Source: Phlyctochytrium arcticum
Taxonomy: Eukaryota > Chytridiomycota > Chytridiomycetes > Chytridiales > Chytridiaceae
DNA: 64,000 nucleotides
Reading direction: 5' to 3'
NCBI GenBank assembly: GCA_025602905.1
Contig: JAHLKI010000014.1
Span: 310,001 to 374,000, forward strand
The notes below the pieces were generated by a model. That model saw only the letters and a program-made list of their open reading frames with translations, did not search any database and was not told the origin of the DNA. Numbering within the stretch: the first letter of the stretch is position 1; every line of letters begins with the position of its first letter. Of this stretch, positions 11,411-23,146 are shown in pieces. Position numbers and translations under genes: made by a program.

Positions 11411-12470
11411 ATGACAGACATCATGTTCCCGACCATCCCGGTCCCACCGACGCTCGCCGCAGTCTTTCACAAAATCGACCTCCCAAAACTAACGACCCAC
11501 TTTCCCCATATCATTCTGGCTGCTCTCGCATGGCACCTCCTCTTCCACCTCTCCCTCATCTTTTCCGCCCGCTCAACGCATTTCTCCCAGCTCACCCCGC
11601 GGAAAAAGGAAGACTGGGCCATGCATATCGTCTCCTTTGCCCATTCGGTGCTCATTTGTTATTTGGCCACGGGAGTTCTGGGATCGGAAACATTGAAAAA
11701 GGATCGGTTGTTTGGATATGACGAGCAAGCCGGCAGAGTCTATTCTGTCGCCTGTGGGTATGTCAAGCACTGTGGTGATCGTCGGGTGGTGTTCAAGTTC
11801 TAATCTTTGCCAAATTTCGTATATATAGGTACTTTTTGTGGGATGCCATCATCTGTCTCAAGAATATTCGCACCAATGGTATTGGATTTGCCATGCACGG
11901 CGTCTCCTGTCTGGCCGTCTTTCTCCTCTCCTTCAAACCCTTTCTGATGTATTACGGAGGTTGGTTTCTCTTGTTTGAACTCAGGTGGGTCACTGTCTCT
12001 GAATCATTGTTGCATAAGACTGATCCACGCCTCCTAGCACACCATTCTTAAACATTCATTGGTTCTGCGATAAAACGGGGCGATCGGGATCTCGTCTGCA
12101 ACTCATCAACGGCCTGATTCTACTAGCCGTCTTTTTTGGCGCCCGCATCGTACTTGGATTTTATAGCTCTTACCACTTTTACTGTAAGTTCCCACTGATC
12201 GTGCTATACAACCAGGTTGACCCATTCCCGTACTCTATAGTGGACATGCAAGACCAGAGTGACCGTATCAGTACAGTCAACAAAGTCGTGTACTTTGTGG
12301 CCAACGTCCTTCTCAACTCGCTGAATGTCTTTTGGTTCATCAAGATGGTCAAAGCCGTCCGATCCCGATTTCGGCCCAGATCCAAACGATCAACCAACGT
12401 CAATGGCAAAGGTTCCGATGATGAGGGATCTGCGAAAACTACGACAAAATTCAGACGGCGATTAGCCTAA
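11411..12470 (+). CDS. TLC-domain membrane protein (TLCD4/TMEM56-like)
   Basis: Four exons: 11411-11757, 11829-11984, 12038-12183, 12241-12470; 292 residues. Several hydrophobic helices are present with TLC-domain landmarks in order: HxxxSFAHSVLICY, YFLWDAIICL, MHGVSCLAVF, and ELSTPFLNIHWFCDK, the last being typical of the TLCD4 branch. The C-terminus is a basic Lys/Arg/Ser tail (KAVRSRFRPRSKR). TLC proteins reside in the ER or plasma membrane and act on or sense sphingolipids and phospholipids. Ceramide synthase activity is not supported because no clear Lag1 motif with the double His was seen. All splice sites are GT-AG and restore the family sequence. Confidence 0.82.
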
Positions 12471-12865
12471 ATCTGGCCTTTCATTTGAACTGTTTCACAC
12501 CGCAAAAGCGCTTTACTCTTTTTCATCTTATTAGACTTTAGTTTAGTTCCCTGTAACGTTTAATTTCACTCACTATTTATTTTTAGCTTATCGAGCTCTG
12601 CTCTATTACATTTACGCTTCTTGTATTCTATTCAAGTTCTGCCCAAATCGAATTCTTTGGCATCAGAAATTCGAAAAAACTTCAAGGAATCAAGGTTGCC
12701 CGTCTGGGCTACCCCCACAATATGGTGTGGCGCAACTGTGGGGTAGATGGCCGTTCGGCGACGATAAAAACGACCATGTCATTTTGAGTGCCTCATTCCG
12801 GGACGATATCTTCTTTGATTGGAGACTGCCGGTACTTCTTTGGGAAATCCTCGATATTGCGCATC
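12471..12865. other. Intergenic, no gene seen
   Basis: A 395-base spacer between same-strand genes; its first half is T-rich, as expected for a 3' end. No TATA box was obvious before the next ATG. Confidence 0.5.
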
Positions 12866-14567
12866 ATGTTGGTTTCGAGCATCACAACAGCTTTGGCGAC
12901 CCTGCTAGCCGCATCAACACTGGATACCGGTAAAGGCCCCAACCCAACCAACCGACGGAGGTGTGAAATCATTTGACTTAGATCCAAATCATTCATATAG
13001 TCTTTGCGGCCCCTCAACTTGTTTCCACTCTGCTGCTCTCGCGCCATGGTGCCCGCACTCCCTTATTTAAAGATACAAAGACTTTCTCCGAGGGAAACTC
13101 TCAACTCACGATTGAAGGTCAAGCTCAGCTATTTGAGTCTGGCACATGGATGCGAGAGCGGCTGTCGACTGTTTGGGGAAAAGATGGCGTGGTCGAAGAC
13201 AAGGTCCTTGCGAGGAGTAGTGATACGGATCGAACGTTGGGAAGTGCGATGCGATTATTGGCCGGTATGGTGCCTCCCGAGGTTGTCGAGGTATGTCTTT
13301 CTTGATGGAATCTGTCAATATCAAGTTCGCTTGTACCAATCAATACATTAGCCCCTCCGTCTCCGAAATGGGACCGTCATTCCAGCTCCCACCGTTCCGG
13401 CATCCCCACTGAGCACCAATATGATTCCGATCCATTCCGTCGCTCAAAACGACGATATCCTTCTTCGGGGATGGTTTAACTGCACCCGATTGGACAAGAG
13501 CGTCGATGCGATGTTTGAGACGAATCATGTCAACAACATTGGTGCCGCTTATGCACCTCTATTGGACCGTATTGGCAAGCAATACTTTGGACGTTCGGTG
13601 GGACTTAGAGATATGTGGAACGTGTAAGAAGACCCCTTTCACAACTGAAAGCTCATACAATCCTTTTGTATTCACTTAGAATATTTCGATTTTAGATTTG
13701 ACTTTTTGAATGTCCAGCGGTCGTACAATGCATCTTTCACAGATACATTGACAGAGAAGGAGTGGCAAGACGTGACCCAGCTGGTGGCCTACATGGAGAC
13801 TGAAAAGTTTCGGACGGGACTGGGCGCCAAAACGTTTCTGCGTGAAGTCCTCAACTGGACCAAGCAGCGCATCAATGAAGGGGAATCCGCCCGCGGAAAG
13901 GTATTTTATGATTGATTCACATCGCAACGCAACGATTTGAAATGTCTAATCCGGTTAGGTCAACTACTACTCTGGTCACTATACCACCTTCATGAACTTT
14001 TTTGGCCTAACAGCCCTGTTTCCCCCCATGGACCAAGTCACACCCTTTGACTACGCTGCCGACAAAGCGGGTGTACGCTACCCGTACATCCTTGGACTCC
14101 CCGACTACGGCTCGCTTCTCGTCTTTGATCTCATGCAGGACACGGACACGAAAGAGTACTCGCTACGTACCTCATTCCGAAACGGGCAGAATACCGAAGT
14201 GGTGATCAAATATCCCGGCGTGGAAGATCTTGTGCCGGTCACCCAGTTCTATACCCGAATGGAGCCCTTGGCGACTACAGACACCTCGCTCAAGTCGTGG
14301 TGTGATGCATGCGGCAACAAGGTTTCGAGAGGATGCGAGTTGGTAGCCGGTTCTACCCAATCAAAGACTTCTGATGATGGTCCTGGCGGGATCCGCAACC
14401 CAAAGATGGCGGTTGGGGTAGCGACGCTGGGTGGTTTCTTGGCCGGACTTGCGGTGTGGGGTATCGCGGCTTACATTGTTCCGCGCGTGAAACGCAGAAA
14501 CGGCAAGGCTACTTGGAAAAAAGCTAGCGGCAAGAGCCAAGATGGCCTTGAGGAGATGAGGGTGTAG
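12866..14567 (+). CDS. Histidine acid phosphatase, membrane anchored, with altered HD motif
   Basis: Five exons: 12866-12929, 13001-13290, 13352-13623, 13696-13900, 13959-14567; 479 residues. A signal peptide (MLVSSITTALATLLAAS) leads into the phosphatase. The nucleophile motif is LLSRHGARTP (His37), followed by RSSDTDRTLGSAMRLLAG and PIHSVAQNDDILLR, all hallmarks of branch-2 histidine acid phosphatases such as lysosomal ACP2. The C-terminal motif, normally His-Asp, reads GHYTTF, so the usual proton-donor Asp is Tyr285. Near the end, a helix (ATLGGFLAGLAVWGIAAYIV) followed by KRR indicates a type I membrane anchor, as in ACP2. A vacuolar or cell-surface site is inferred. Because the proton donor is missing, activity may be weak, changed or absent. 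Confidence 0.88.
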
Positions 14568-14796
14568 TCGAGCGGCATTCCGATTCTGTAGATAGCTGAT
14601 GTATCATAGCATAGAGCTCATGGGACAGTTGGACATGAATCTAATGGCGGCACAGTCACAAGACGCTTTGAGTTTCAACCCCGACCGCAATGTTGAGAGG
14701 TTGTCCTCCGCACCATGTCATGACGCCCGATGCCTTGGTCAAATAGAATACCCAGACGCATAATATTCACCTATAGAAGGACTGCGTAGACCCACC

Positions 14797-16589
14797 ATGC
14801 CTGCCCGGTCCCATCCGCGGTCATCCATATCCTACGACGAGAGTCTCGAAATCCTCGACAATGACTATCGCGACTCGGCCGACCTTTTGCCCAGCTCACG
14901 AGACTTGAAAGGACCAGCTATTGTTCCGGTTGTGCCATCTCGTTTTAGCGAAAGCAGCAGTGATGAGGGAAATGATGGAGTGGAAGCATCGATGACTGAC
15001 GATTATGTCCCCGAGAAGGAATCCTTTTGGCACCGTCGGCCTGGGGATGGGTATGTATTATGGATGCGAAGCCTGATAGGCCGGGTTGTTGCGGGGATCA
15101 TGGATGATGAATGGCGAAGAGGGGGACCTCGAGGTGTATGGGCTCGACAATCTCGCGAGCGACAAGGCAAACTTCGGAAAGCTTTCTTGGGAGGTTGTTA
15201 GTAAGTGTTTGTTGCGTGTATGATTGACGTTTTTATAACTCTATGTCTAACTGGTTTACCGGCTGTTTCTAAAGTATCCTGGCTTGGTATGCGACCTCCC
15301 TACCCCTGTCCATTTTCAACAAGTGGTTACTGTCAGAAGAACATTACGACTTTAAATTCCCGCTTTTTGCGACCACAATCCATATGGTCATACGTAAGTG
15401 TGGGGGCAGTACTTTGGGATGCGCTACATACTGACTAAGATATATATTGTGATTTTAGAGTTTACATTCTCTCTTATCTGTGTCACTTTCTTCTGGCCGC
15501 GGATGAGACCAACAACATATCCGAGTTGGAAGGATTACGGTTCCAAAGTGATGCCTTGTGGGGTTGCGACGGGCTTGGACATTGGGCTGTCAAATCAAAG
15601 TTTGCAGGTGAGGACATGCTTTAATTATGGATCTGATTGACGCGCTCACACTCTGGGCTGCAACTTTCAAGATCATAACACTTTCCTTTTACACCATGGT
15701 CAAATCTTCTGCGCCGGTTTTTGTCCTTTTGTTTGCGTTTCTCTTTCGTCTGGAACGCCCAACATGGTCATTATCCGGCATCATTCTCGTCATCAGCTTC
15801 GGCATGTTTCTTATGGTCAGTAGTGAGACTCAGTTCAACCCTGTTGGATACATGCTGGTTCAAGTCGCTACTATCCTTTCCGGGTTTCGGTGGGCGCTCA
15901 CTCAGATCCTTCTTCAACGCGAGTCCATGGGAATGAACAACCCGCTCGCAACCACACTCTTCCTGACGCCCTTGATGGGCGTTACCCTCCTGATAGCCAG
16001 CGGCACTTCAGAAGGTTTCTCAAACGTATTTGCATCCCCCTTTTTCGCAACCTTCTCGTCCAGCATTGGTATTCTCGCTCTCATCAGTCTGGGCGGCGCA
16101 TTGGCCTTCCTCATGGTCGTGGCGGAATTTATGCTGGTTCGGCATACCAGCGTCGTCACATTTTCTATTGCCGGGATCGTCAAGGAAATCATCACGATCT
16201 TGGCAGCGACCATCATTTTCGGGGATTCATTCCCACCCAATAAAGTTTTGGGATTGGTCATTAGCATCATGGGAATCGCAGCATACAACTTTCTTCGGAT
16301 CCGCAACATGTCTTCTTCCTCTTCGCATAACCGACACCGGAAGGGCGCCTCGCCTGTCGGATTTTCACCCCTCGAAAATGAAGGAGCGGAGAATGACGCC
16401 GAATATCTGGAATTAGAAGATTCGATGCATGGACTGGTGGCAACGGGCCGGGGCCTTTTTGGATTTCACGCTGTTAGTGCCATTGCCGGAACGGGCCGAC
16501 AAAGCTTTGATGCTCGTGGTGGGATGGATGAGCAGAGTGTGGAGGATGTCGAATATCTGGGCTATGATGATGTGGAGTTGTCGCACTAA
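14797..16589 (+). CDS. Drug/metabolite transporter, SLC35C2-like nucleotide-sugar transporter
   Basis: Four exons: 14797-15200, 15275-15393, 15459-15607, 15672-16589; 529 residues. A polar N-tail of about 130 residues precedes ten hydrophobic helices. Family landmarks are SIFNKWLLSEEHYDFKFPLF, GLDIGLSNQSLQIITLSFYTM and VKSSAPVFVLLFAFLFRLE, as in SLC35C2 and the triose-phosphate translocator superfamily, then SGFRWALTQILLQR and VVTFSIAGIVKEIIT. Animal SLC35C2 works in the early secretory pathway and affects GDP-fucose supply; the substrate here is not shown. The last exon is open upstream to 15627, but the AG at 15671 gives the family sequence. Confidence 0.86.
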
Positions 16590-16905
16590 ACTAGAGGCTC
16601 TTTTTTCCCTTTTGCATTTGGATACCCCGCATACTTCGTGTATTTATTCCCAATTTCTTTTGGGCGCTGGTCGCCCATGTATGTACACAATTCATCGTTC
16701 ACAACTTCTGCATTATTGGACCTTGGTCAACAGTGAGGGATATTCTTTTCGAAGGAGGCTCCTCGGAGGCTCCTATCTATTGTGAATGCTGATGTCACGT
16801 GTGTCAGCCAGAGTCGATGACATTTGTGACAATCTCATGGTTTGAGCAGCAAAGAAAGAGTGAATTCAAACAGAAGCTTCAAAGTAATCAGCAAGAACAA
16901 CAACC
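16590..16905. other. Intergenic, contains a short direct repeat
   Basis: A 316-base spacer between same-strand genes. At 16754-16774 an 11-base direct repeat (GGAGGCTCCT-C then GGAGGCTCCT-A) occurs. No gene seen. Confidence 0.5.
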
Positions 16906-17794
16906 ATGAGCAAAGCGACATTCTCACCGTATCGCCCACCCGAACCCTCTCCCCACCTCCCCTCCCCCGCCTCCCCAACCTCATATCAAAGCGGCGGCGT
17001 GCCATCATCTTCCTCCGTCAACAACCCCATAGGAGCATCCCTGCCACCCGTGAATTATGGCGAAGGCAGCAGTTCAAGTTTACGAGGTGGAGGGAGTAGT
17101 AGTGGTGGTGGTGGGCCAGCCGAACGCGTGAATAAGTGGGAGACGAGTCTGCGGATGAGAGTGGATCTGGAGGCGGCGGGCTGTTATGTTCTGGGACCTG
17201 TCTCGGGTATGTACCTGGACTGTCAACATTAAGACGATACCTAGCATACCGTGTACTGTTGCTAAATGGTGATATCATCATCAGGGGCGCTATTTCTGAT
17301 CTTGGAGCAAAAGAATGATTACGTTCGGTGCGTACTTATCATGATGAGTTTGACATCTTCCAAATCTAATTGCATTTCTTTCGCCAATAGATTTCACGCA
17401 TGGCAGTCGTGCCTGGCTTTTACAGCATTACTCGTAAGCGCCATCTTGTTCCGAGAGCCATACATGGCTACACGGTACTAACTTTCCCTTGATAGGCCGC
17501 TCAATTTCTCTTTGGGATCCTCACCCTGTCAAAAATCGTTTGGCTAATTTTCATCGCAGAGCTAGCACTTGTGGGGTGGTGTGGGTACGTATTGTGCAAT
17601 CATTCCAAATTTTAGTTTGTGGGCACTAACTCTTGTTTATCACAGATATCAAGCATACACCAATTCCGACACGCTTGCTCGGTATCAACTTCCTTACGTT
17701 GGCGAGGTAAGATATTTCCTACTGTGCCCTGTTCCCTTCCAACTTTGTTCTGACCTTAATGCAGATTGCATGCAACTGGGTAGATAATGAATAG
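16906..17794 (+). CDS. UPF0132/DUF4870-type small membrane protein
   Basis: Six exons: 16906-17206, 17285-17327, 17391-17433, 17496-17584, 17646-17706, 17765-17794; 188 residues. The first 85 residues are Ser/Gly/Pro-rich. Then come GCYVLGPVSGALFLILEQKNDYVR, a match to the UPF0132 pattern of a helix followed by a charged Asn-x-x-x-Arg turn, then FHAWQSCLAFTALL, then a second and third helix, and the ending PYVGEIACNWVDNE. UPF0132 proteins are conserved from archaea to fungi and have no agreed function. Two exons of 43 bases and a final coding exon of 30 bases make this gene easy to miss by ORF scanning. Confidence 0.8.
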
Positions 17795-18028
17795 GTTCGA
17801 CACCTCGGTTGGCCGTTACAGTAGAAGGCAATCGCGTGAACTTTGTAGATATATATGCTTTTTCTTTTGCTGCATTAGTGTAGTAGGTGTGTCGATGCAG
17901 ACGTTTGAATATGGATCATGGGTACTCCCAGGCTAACTGTATTAAAAATGAATTGTGTCTAGTTCTATACATCTATTGTCTATAGCGGACTCTGAAGAGA
18001 TGTCTGTATTTCGCCTTGCGGCTCCTCA

Positions 18029-20403
18029 TCAAACGACATGGAGTGGAACAAAAGAGGCAGTATGAGCTGATTCCCATTCGCCGGCTTTGTCCATTTCTTT
18101 TGTCCCTGGACCTGGTCGATCTGGTTTAAGACCGCCGCCTCCAAGTCTACCTCTGGACTTGCGGCGCGGTACGGGTGGGCCTGGTTGTGGACGGGGTGGA
18201 TCAGCTGGTGGGGCGACCAAAATGGGGGTTGGGGCTGCACTCTGAGCAAGCCGGATAAGTCGGGCGTGTCGGGCAGTGTTGGAAGATGACCGACGGTGCT
18301 GTGGTTTGGCAGACGGTGGATGGGGAATCATCTGCTGTAGTGGAAATTGTCCAGTTTGGTCCATGGATAGCGATTTCGATCCCATGGTCAACTCCATCGG
18401 ACTGGGTTGTACGGACTTTACATATCCGGGAGCGTACGGGGTAGGAGGCGGCGACTTTTTCTTTCCCGATAATTCAGGAAATAATTCGGATTGGGCTGGC
18501 ACGCATCCCAACACGTCCAATGCCGTTCGGCGGTTGCGCAGTCCACCTCCGGCACTCTGAGCGCGCTGAAGTGGTGTGGGTCCTATTGCGGCTGGGGCGA
18601 GCGGTGGAGCCGACGGACGCGAAGGCATCAGGAACTGGCCTGGGAGAGTCGATGTTGAATGAGCGTGATGATGGGCTGGTCGCGGAAAAGGGGAGAGGGG
18701 TGGTGGCAAGGGGGGATGGGGTTGCATCTGAGACTGCGCAGTGGTTGGCTTGTACTCCTGGCTCGGGTTCGGACTTGGGTACAGGCCGGGGAGGGCGCGT
18801 GGACCTTGAGGACGAGGTATGCGTCGCGGAGGTGTTGGTTGCGACTGCGCCAAAGGTGATGCAGCCAACTTTGCCATTGCCTGCCCCACTCGATCTTCTC
18901 CGCCGGTCCCCATCATTTTGGCGGAACGCGTCTCAACCCCTTCCGCTGCAGCTCGAACTTTCCACCGACTGGCTCTGCCCTTCCCTATCGACCCGACCTT
19001 TCCATTCGGTACAGGCAAAACCGGTGGAGTGGGTGCAAGGACACTTTTGCCTCTACCCGTGCCGCCATCCCCCGTTCTTATTTGCGAATAAGACTGGCAG
19101 GCCAGTACTGCCCAGCTATGCCATGCCTTCCACACACCGCATTGCGAATCACACACTACTGTTTTGGCGAATTGAGCAGTATCCGATTGTTGAACGCATA
19201 GACGGTGAAATGCAAGCGAGACGCCGTGTGAAGTGATTGACTGTTTCCGTCGGAGTGTCATGGCTTTATATGTTGCCGATGACTGTTCGGAAGTTGTGGC
19301 AAGGTGCATTAAAGTCGTATCCCGGCCGGACGTCTCTGTCAATACCACCTCTGGCACCACTTTTCTACTTCGCCAGCCCCCACACCCAACTTTTTTGGCA
19401 CCCTGCTCCGCGTCCATGACTTGCCGAATATACAGACGTACGACTTCCTCTCGCTCTATCATCTGCTTGAGAACCCGACGCCAGCTCTGAGTGGAGTCTT
19501 GCACCATGGTCGCGGCGGAGCGGTAAGCGGACGATGTCAAGTATGCATGCCACTTGGAGAGGAGTGGTAAATGAGGGGGCCTCGGGGGCGGGTCGGAGAT
19601 GCAAGTCGTAGGATCGTGCGATGCCTGATGGACGGTTAGTTCAGACGTGGGCGCGCGTTATTTAACTTTGGCATGGCCATACCATAAAGTCTCCTAAGAG
19701 CCAATCCTGAAGGTGTGCAACACACTTGATCTCTGTTGCCACCATGGTTTTCCAAGCGCGATCCAACCCACCAACGGCTTTCCGGACCCGTTTCAGCGCC
19801 CCAATCTTTTTCTTGACCCATGCATCATCCCCAACCTCCTCAGCTTCAGCGGCAGCAGCAGTATCCCCATCACTTTTCTGAAACGCAGACACACACTCCG
19901 TAACCACACTGTTGATTCGGGCCCACGCGCTGGCCAGTTCTGCAATGAGGGATTCGAGAGCAGTGAAAAGGCTTGACGAAATGTGTTGGGGCCGCTGGGA
20001 TAACGGCTGATGGCGGTGGTCGGCCAGTGTATCTATATAGTGCTTGAGCGCAGAAAACAGCGAATGGGTGTGGGTCGGGAGGGTAGACAGGTGTTGGTGG
20101 GTTGTAGTGTAGACTGTGTATGGGGTCTGCCCGTTTGATATACGAGCAGGGCATTCAAACTGTTGGTAATGGTAAGTTTTTGCGAGCAAGAAAAAATGAT
20201 TATGTAGCGTCTACCTCACTCCAGCGAACAACTTCAGCCCCCACCGTCTCGCAACTCCTTACAATATCGATCCATGCCTTATTCCACCCCCGTGCATATT
20301 TGATTGCCCGTAGCGTCTGCTGCTTGAATGAACGTCGCTTCCCTTGACCGCGATGCGACGAAAAGTACGATCGGCGAGATGGGGAAGATGCCCCAGCTCC
20401 CAT
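18029..20403 (-). CDS. Helical protein with N-myristoylation signal and Pro-rich tail
   Basis: Three exons: 20403-20215, 20159-19683, 19624-18029; 753 residues. The N-terminus MGAGASSPSRRS fits the N-myristoylation pattern (Gly2, Ser6) and is followed by basic residues (GQGKRRSFKQQTLR), a common membrane-targeting pair. Residues 30 to about 330 are predicted mostly helical with many Trp, Arg and Glu (GWNKAWIDIVRSCETV, LTSSAYRSAATMVQDSTQSW), reminiscent in composition of BAR or IMD domains but without a family match I can name. Residues from about 440 on are Pro/Ser/Gln-rich with PxxP strings such as PGPPVPRRKS, possible SH3 ligands. A membrane-shaping adaptor is a guess. The gene lies head to tail with the carnitine acetyltransferase upstream. 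Confidence 0.7.
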
Positions 20404-20644
20404 GTGTCGTTTTTAGCGGACGGTATACAGCCCTTTTTGACCGTTGGAAGACTGGGTTTGGATCTGCCCAAATCCCAGACTCCGCTTTGCAAGCCACCTG
20501 CGCCACACTGTCATCACACTACGGTATTACTGCGCAATCACCGCAATGGCCTTTCCCAGACACGCCCACGCACCGCACCTACAAATAATGTACAGCAAAG
20601 GTTGTTGCAACTTGTGAAAATTACTAAAAAAAGTATGGAAAAGT

Positions 20645-23146
20645 CTAAAGCTTGGCCTGAGCCTTGGATGCGTCCCCAGCCGCTGCCATACACATATCCT
20701 TCATATCGTTCAACACTCCAGTCAGCGTCTGCACAAAGAGCGTGGAGCTGGTATCCTTTGCATCAATCTTACTCTCAACGCCAATCTTAATCAAGTTGGT
20801 CCACAGAATATAGTTCATACCGTAGCCATCAGGGTACTGAGAGACGATGGTCAGATTTTAGTGCTCGCCTTCTTCAAAATCTCGCAAAATGATCACTTAC
20901 AACTGTGCCAAAGCCGGTGCCCGTGATACGGTCGCCAGGGAAGAGACCACTAGTGCTCAGACGCCAATGCTGACTCTCCGCGTACGCAGGATCAGAGAAA
21001 ATCTTGGCCTGAGCCGTTTCCTCCGGGCCTTGCAGACACATGCGTAAACCAAGCAAATGCCGATCTACGCCCCGTCCTTGAGAGGCAAAGTTGAGGTAAG
21101 AAACGTGCGCAGCTGCAGCCTTTTGGAGAAGGCTGTATTTCTCAGCATTCTAGTTGGAAAAAGTTTGTGAGCAAATGAATTGGAGTGGACAGTGGTGATT
21201 TTTTCGCGCTTACAGAGATGGACTTGTTCTCAAAAGCTTGCACAAAGTCCTTGCATTCCAAAGAAAGCGATCGACACGTCTCCGTACGCCCATGAAGGAA
21301 CTGTCTTGTCGACGCTGTTTCATATACGGGGGCGAAACTCTTATGTATGCGATGGTATGTCGCTTGCAGAGCCATCTGCATGTAGGCGTCGGGGGAGGTT
21401 TTGGCTGTGTGGTATATTAGCATCTGTCAAGAATCAATCAGGTCTTTGCCGTGCATACCAGTTTTTTTGATGAAATCAGTGCCATAACCCTTGTAGTGCA
21501 ATACACGAACGTCACTGTTGGCAATTGCTTTATGTATTTCCTTTTCGGCAGCCTTCAGGCCCGTCTTAATCTTGTCGTCGACCACCCATTCAAGATGGCG
21601 TGGAGGTCGAAGCGTGGGGTTAGACTTGAATGATGGTGGGTCGCGCGCAGGTTCACTAAATTATCACAAATGTCAGCCTGTGAATGCTTTGCAGCAGGTA
21701 ACTCCAACTTACTGCTCCACAACCCAGTCGGCCACAAATGCGGGAATGAGGGCATCGCAGGGCGAGTGCTCGCCATTAATGCCGGTGCGACCATCATTCA
21801 TGATGCACACGTCGAGACTTTTATCAAACCACCGGTTATGTCCAGTCATGCCGTGGAAAGTGTTCTCTAGAAGAAAGCTCAAATGTCAGCTTATGCGCTC
21901 AATAATGGAGATGCCCTCCTCTTTATCCCCCGTAAGAGCATGCCCTCTACGCGTCACCTTTGCATCATCCACTAATACACAATAACTACAATAACGCCCC
22001 ATTCCTCCGGCCGAGCACACAATATGGCTTTCGTGGTTTCAAATCGCGTGAAAAGGGGCTTGATACTTACTTGACAGATACTCAACACCTTCTGGTAAGG
22101 TGTAGTCATCCAGCGATACCACAAACAATGCCTGCTCAATTACACTGAAACTTTCTCGGTTGACGGCTGACAACTTTTCCAGGTGTGCATGCATCTGTAT
22201 TAAATCTCTTGTAAGACGACGTCGGCAACCCTTGAAGACCTGAAGATGTACGCACCTCTGCCCATGTATCTCTGTGAACTGCCGTAAACAGTCCTACGGG
22301 CGCTTGCAATTTGTCAGAGTGAAGACTTTCCACAACAGCCTTCAACTGTTTCTCCATGTCCTGGAGGGATAGGCGCTCGCCAGAATGCGCGTCATAGACG
22401 TCAACGGCAAAGATCTGATCCTTGACCATGACCGCGATATGTTTGGAATGCGAAGGGTGAGAGCCCACGTTAATGTCGCATTCGGGCTTGGGTACGCGCG
22501 TAATGCCAAATAACTTGCGGTACTGATCCATATCTTGGGGACCTTGTTTGGTCATGGACACTGGGATAAGCTCATTATCAACCATGTCTTTATAGGTGAG
22601 CAGGTTCGAGATGAAGCCTGCTGCGCGAGTGAGCTGGAAAGGGGTGTATTGCCCCGATCTCCGGTCAGAGCCAGAGAGAAGTTCTGATGGGGTCTCTGGG
22701 TGATCGCGCATAATCATGTACCAATTGGAATTGATCATCAGTGGCTCACGCCATGAGTGGTAAGCAAGTTTCAACCACCATCGCTCCAACCAGGAGTTAG
22801 GCTCGGCCTTGTCGTGAGCTTCGAGTCTCTGTTGCAGGGTTTCGCCCAAACCACCGGGACGGATAAAGTCTTGGACAAGTTGTTCAGAGTGCTTCAGTTC
22901 AGATGGGGACAAAAGGGGCCGGAGCGAGTTGACATAGCGGGTGGCAGTTTCCGTCAGAGATGGGATAGGCAGACGAGGAAGGGTTGATTGCAGGCTAAAA
23001 GTCTTTGGGGCAGTTTTGCCCGTGTTGGTCGCCATACTGCGCGTAAATGCTCGAGTTGATACGGACCGACGCGTAATGGCAGCAACGGCGTGAGATGATG
23101 AAGAATTTCGAGACAGAGATTGGGCCAGTAGACGAAAGTCCCGCAT
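20645..23146 (-). CDS. CAT2: Carnitine O-acetyltransferase, mitochondrial and peroxisomal
   Basis: Seven exons: 23146-22256, 22194-22071, 21866-21713, 21655-21459, 21404-21214, 21149-20901, 20836-20645; 665 residues. It transfers acetyl groups between CoA and carnitine. Landmarks are SLRPLLSPSELKHSE, WWLKLAYHSWREPLMINSNW, NRWFDKSLD, GINGEHS with the likely catalytic His372, SPDAYMQMALQATYHRIH, and RGVDRHLLGLR. The Met at 23146 starts an Arg/Ser-rich presequence fit for mitochondria (MRDFRLLAQSLSR); a second Met at 23035 (residue 38) would skip it. The protein ends AKL, a peroxisomal PTS1. Yeast Cat2 is sorted by the same two-start plus PTS1 logic. The frame is open further upstream to 23512, but the TATA box at 23217-23225 favours the start chosen. 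Confidence 0.92.

Noticed and set aside
18520..19236. Plus-strand frame opposite the Pro-rich tail of the myristoylated protein
   Set aside because: A shadow frame: biased GC-rich codons on the other strand keep it open.
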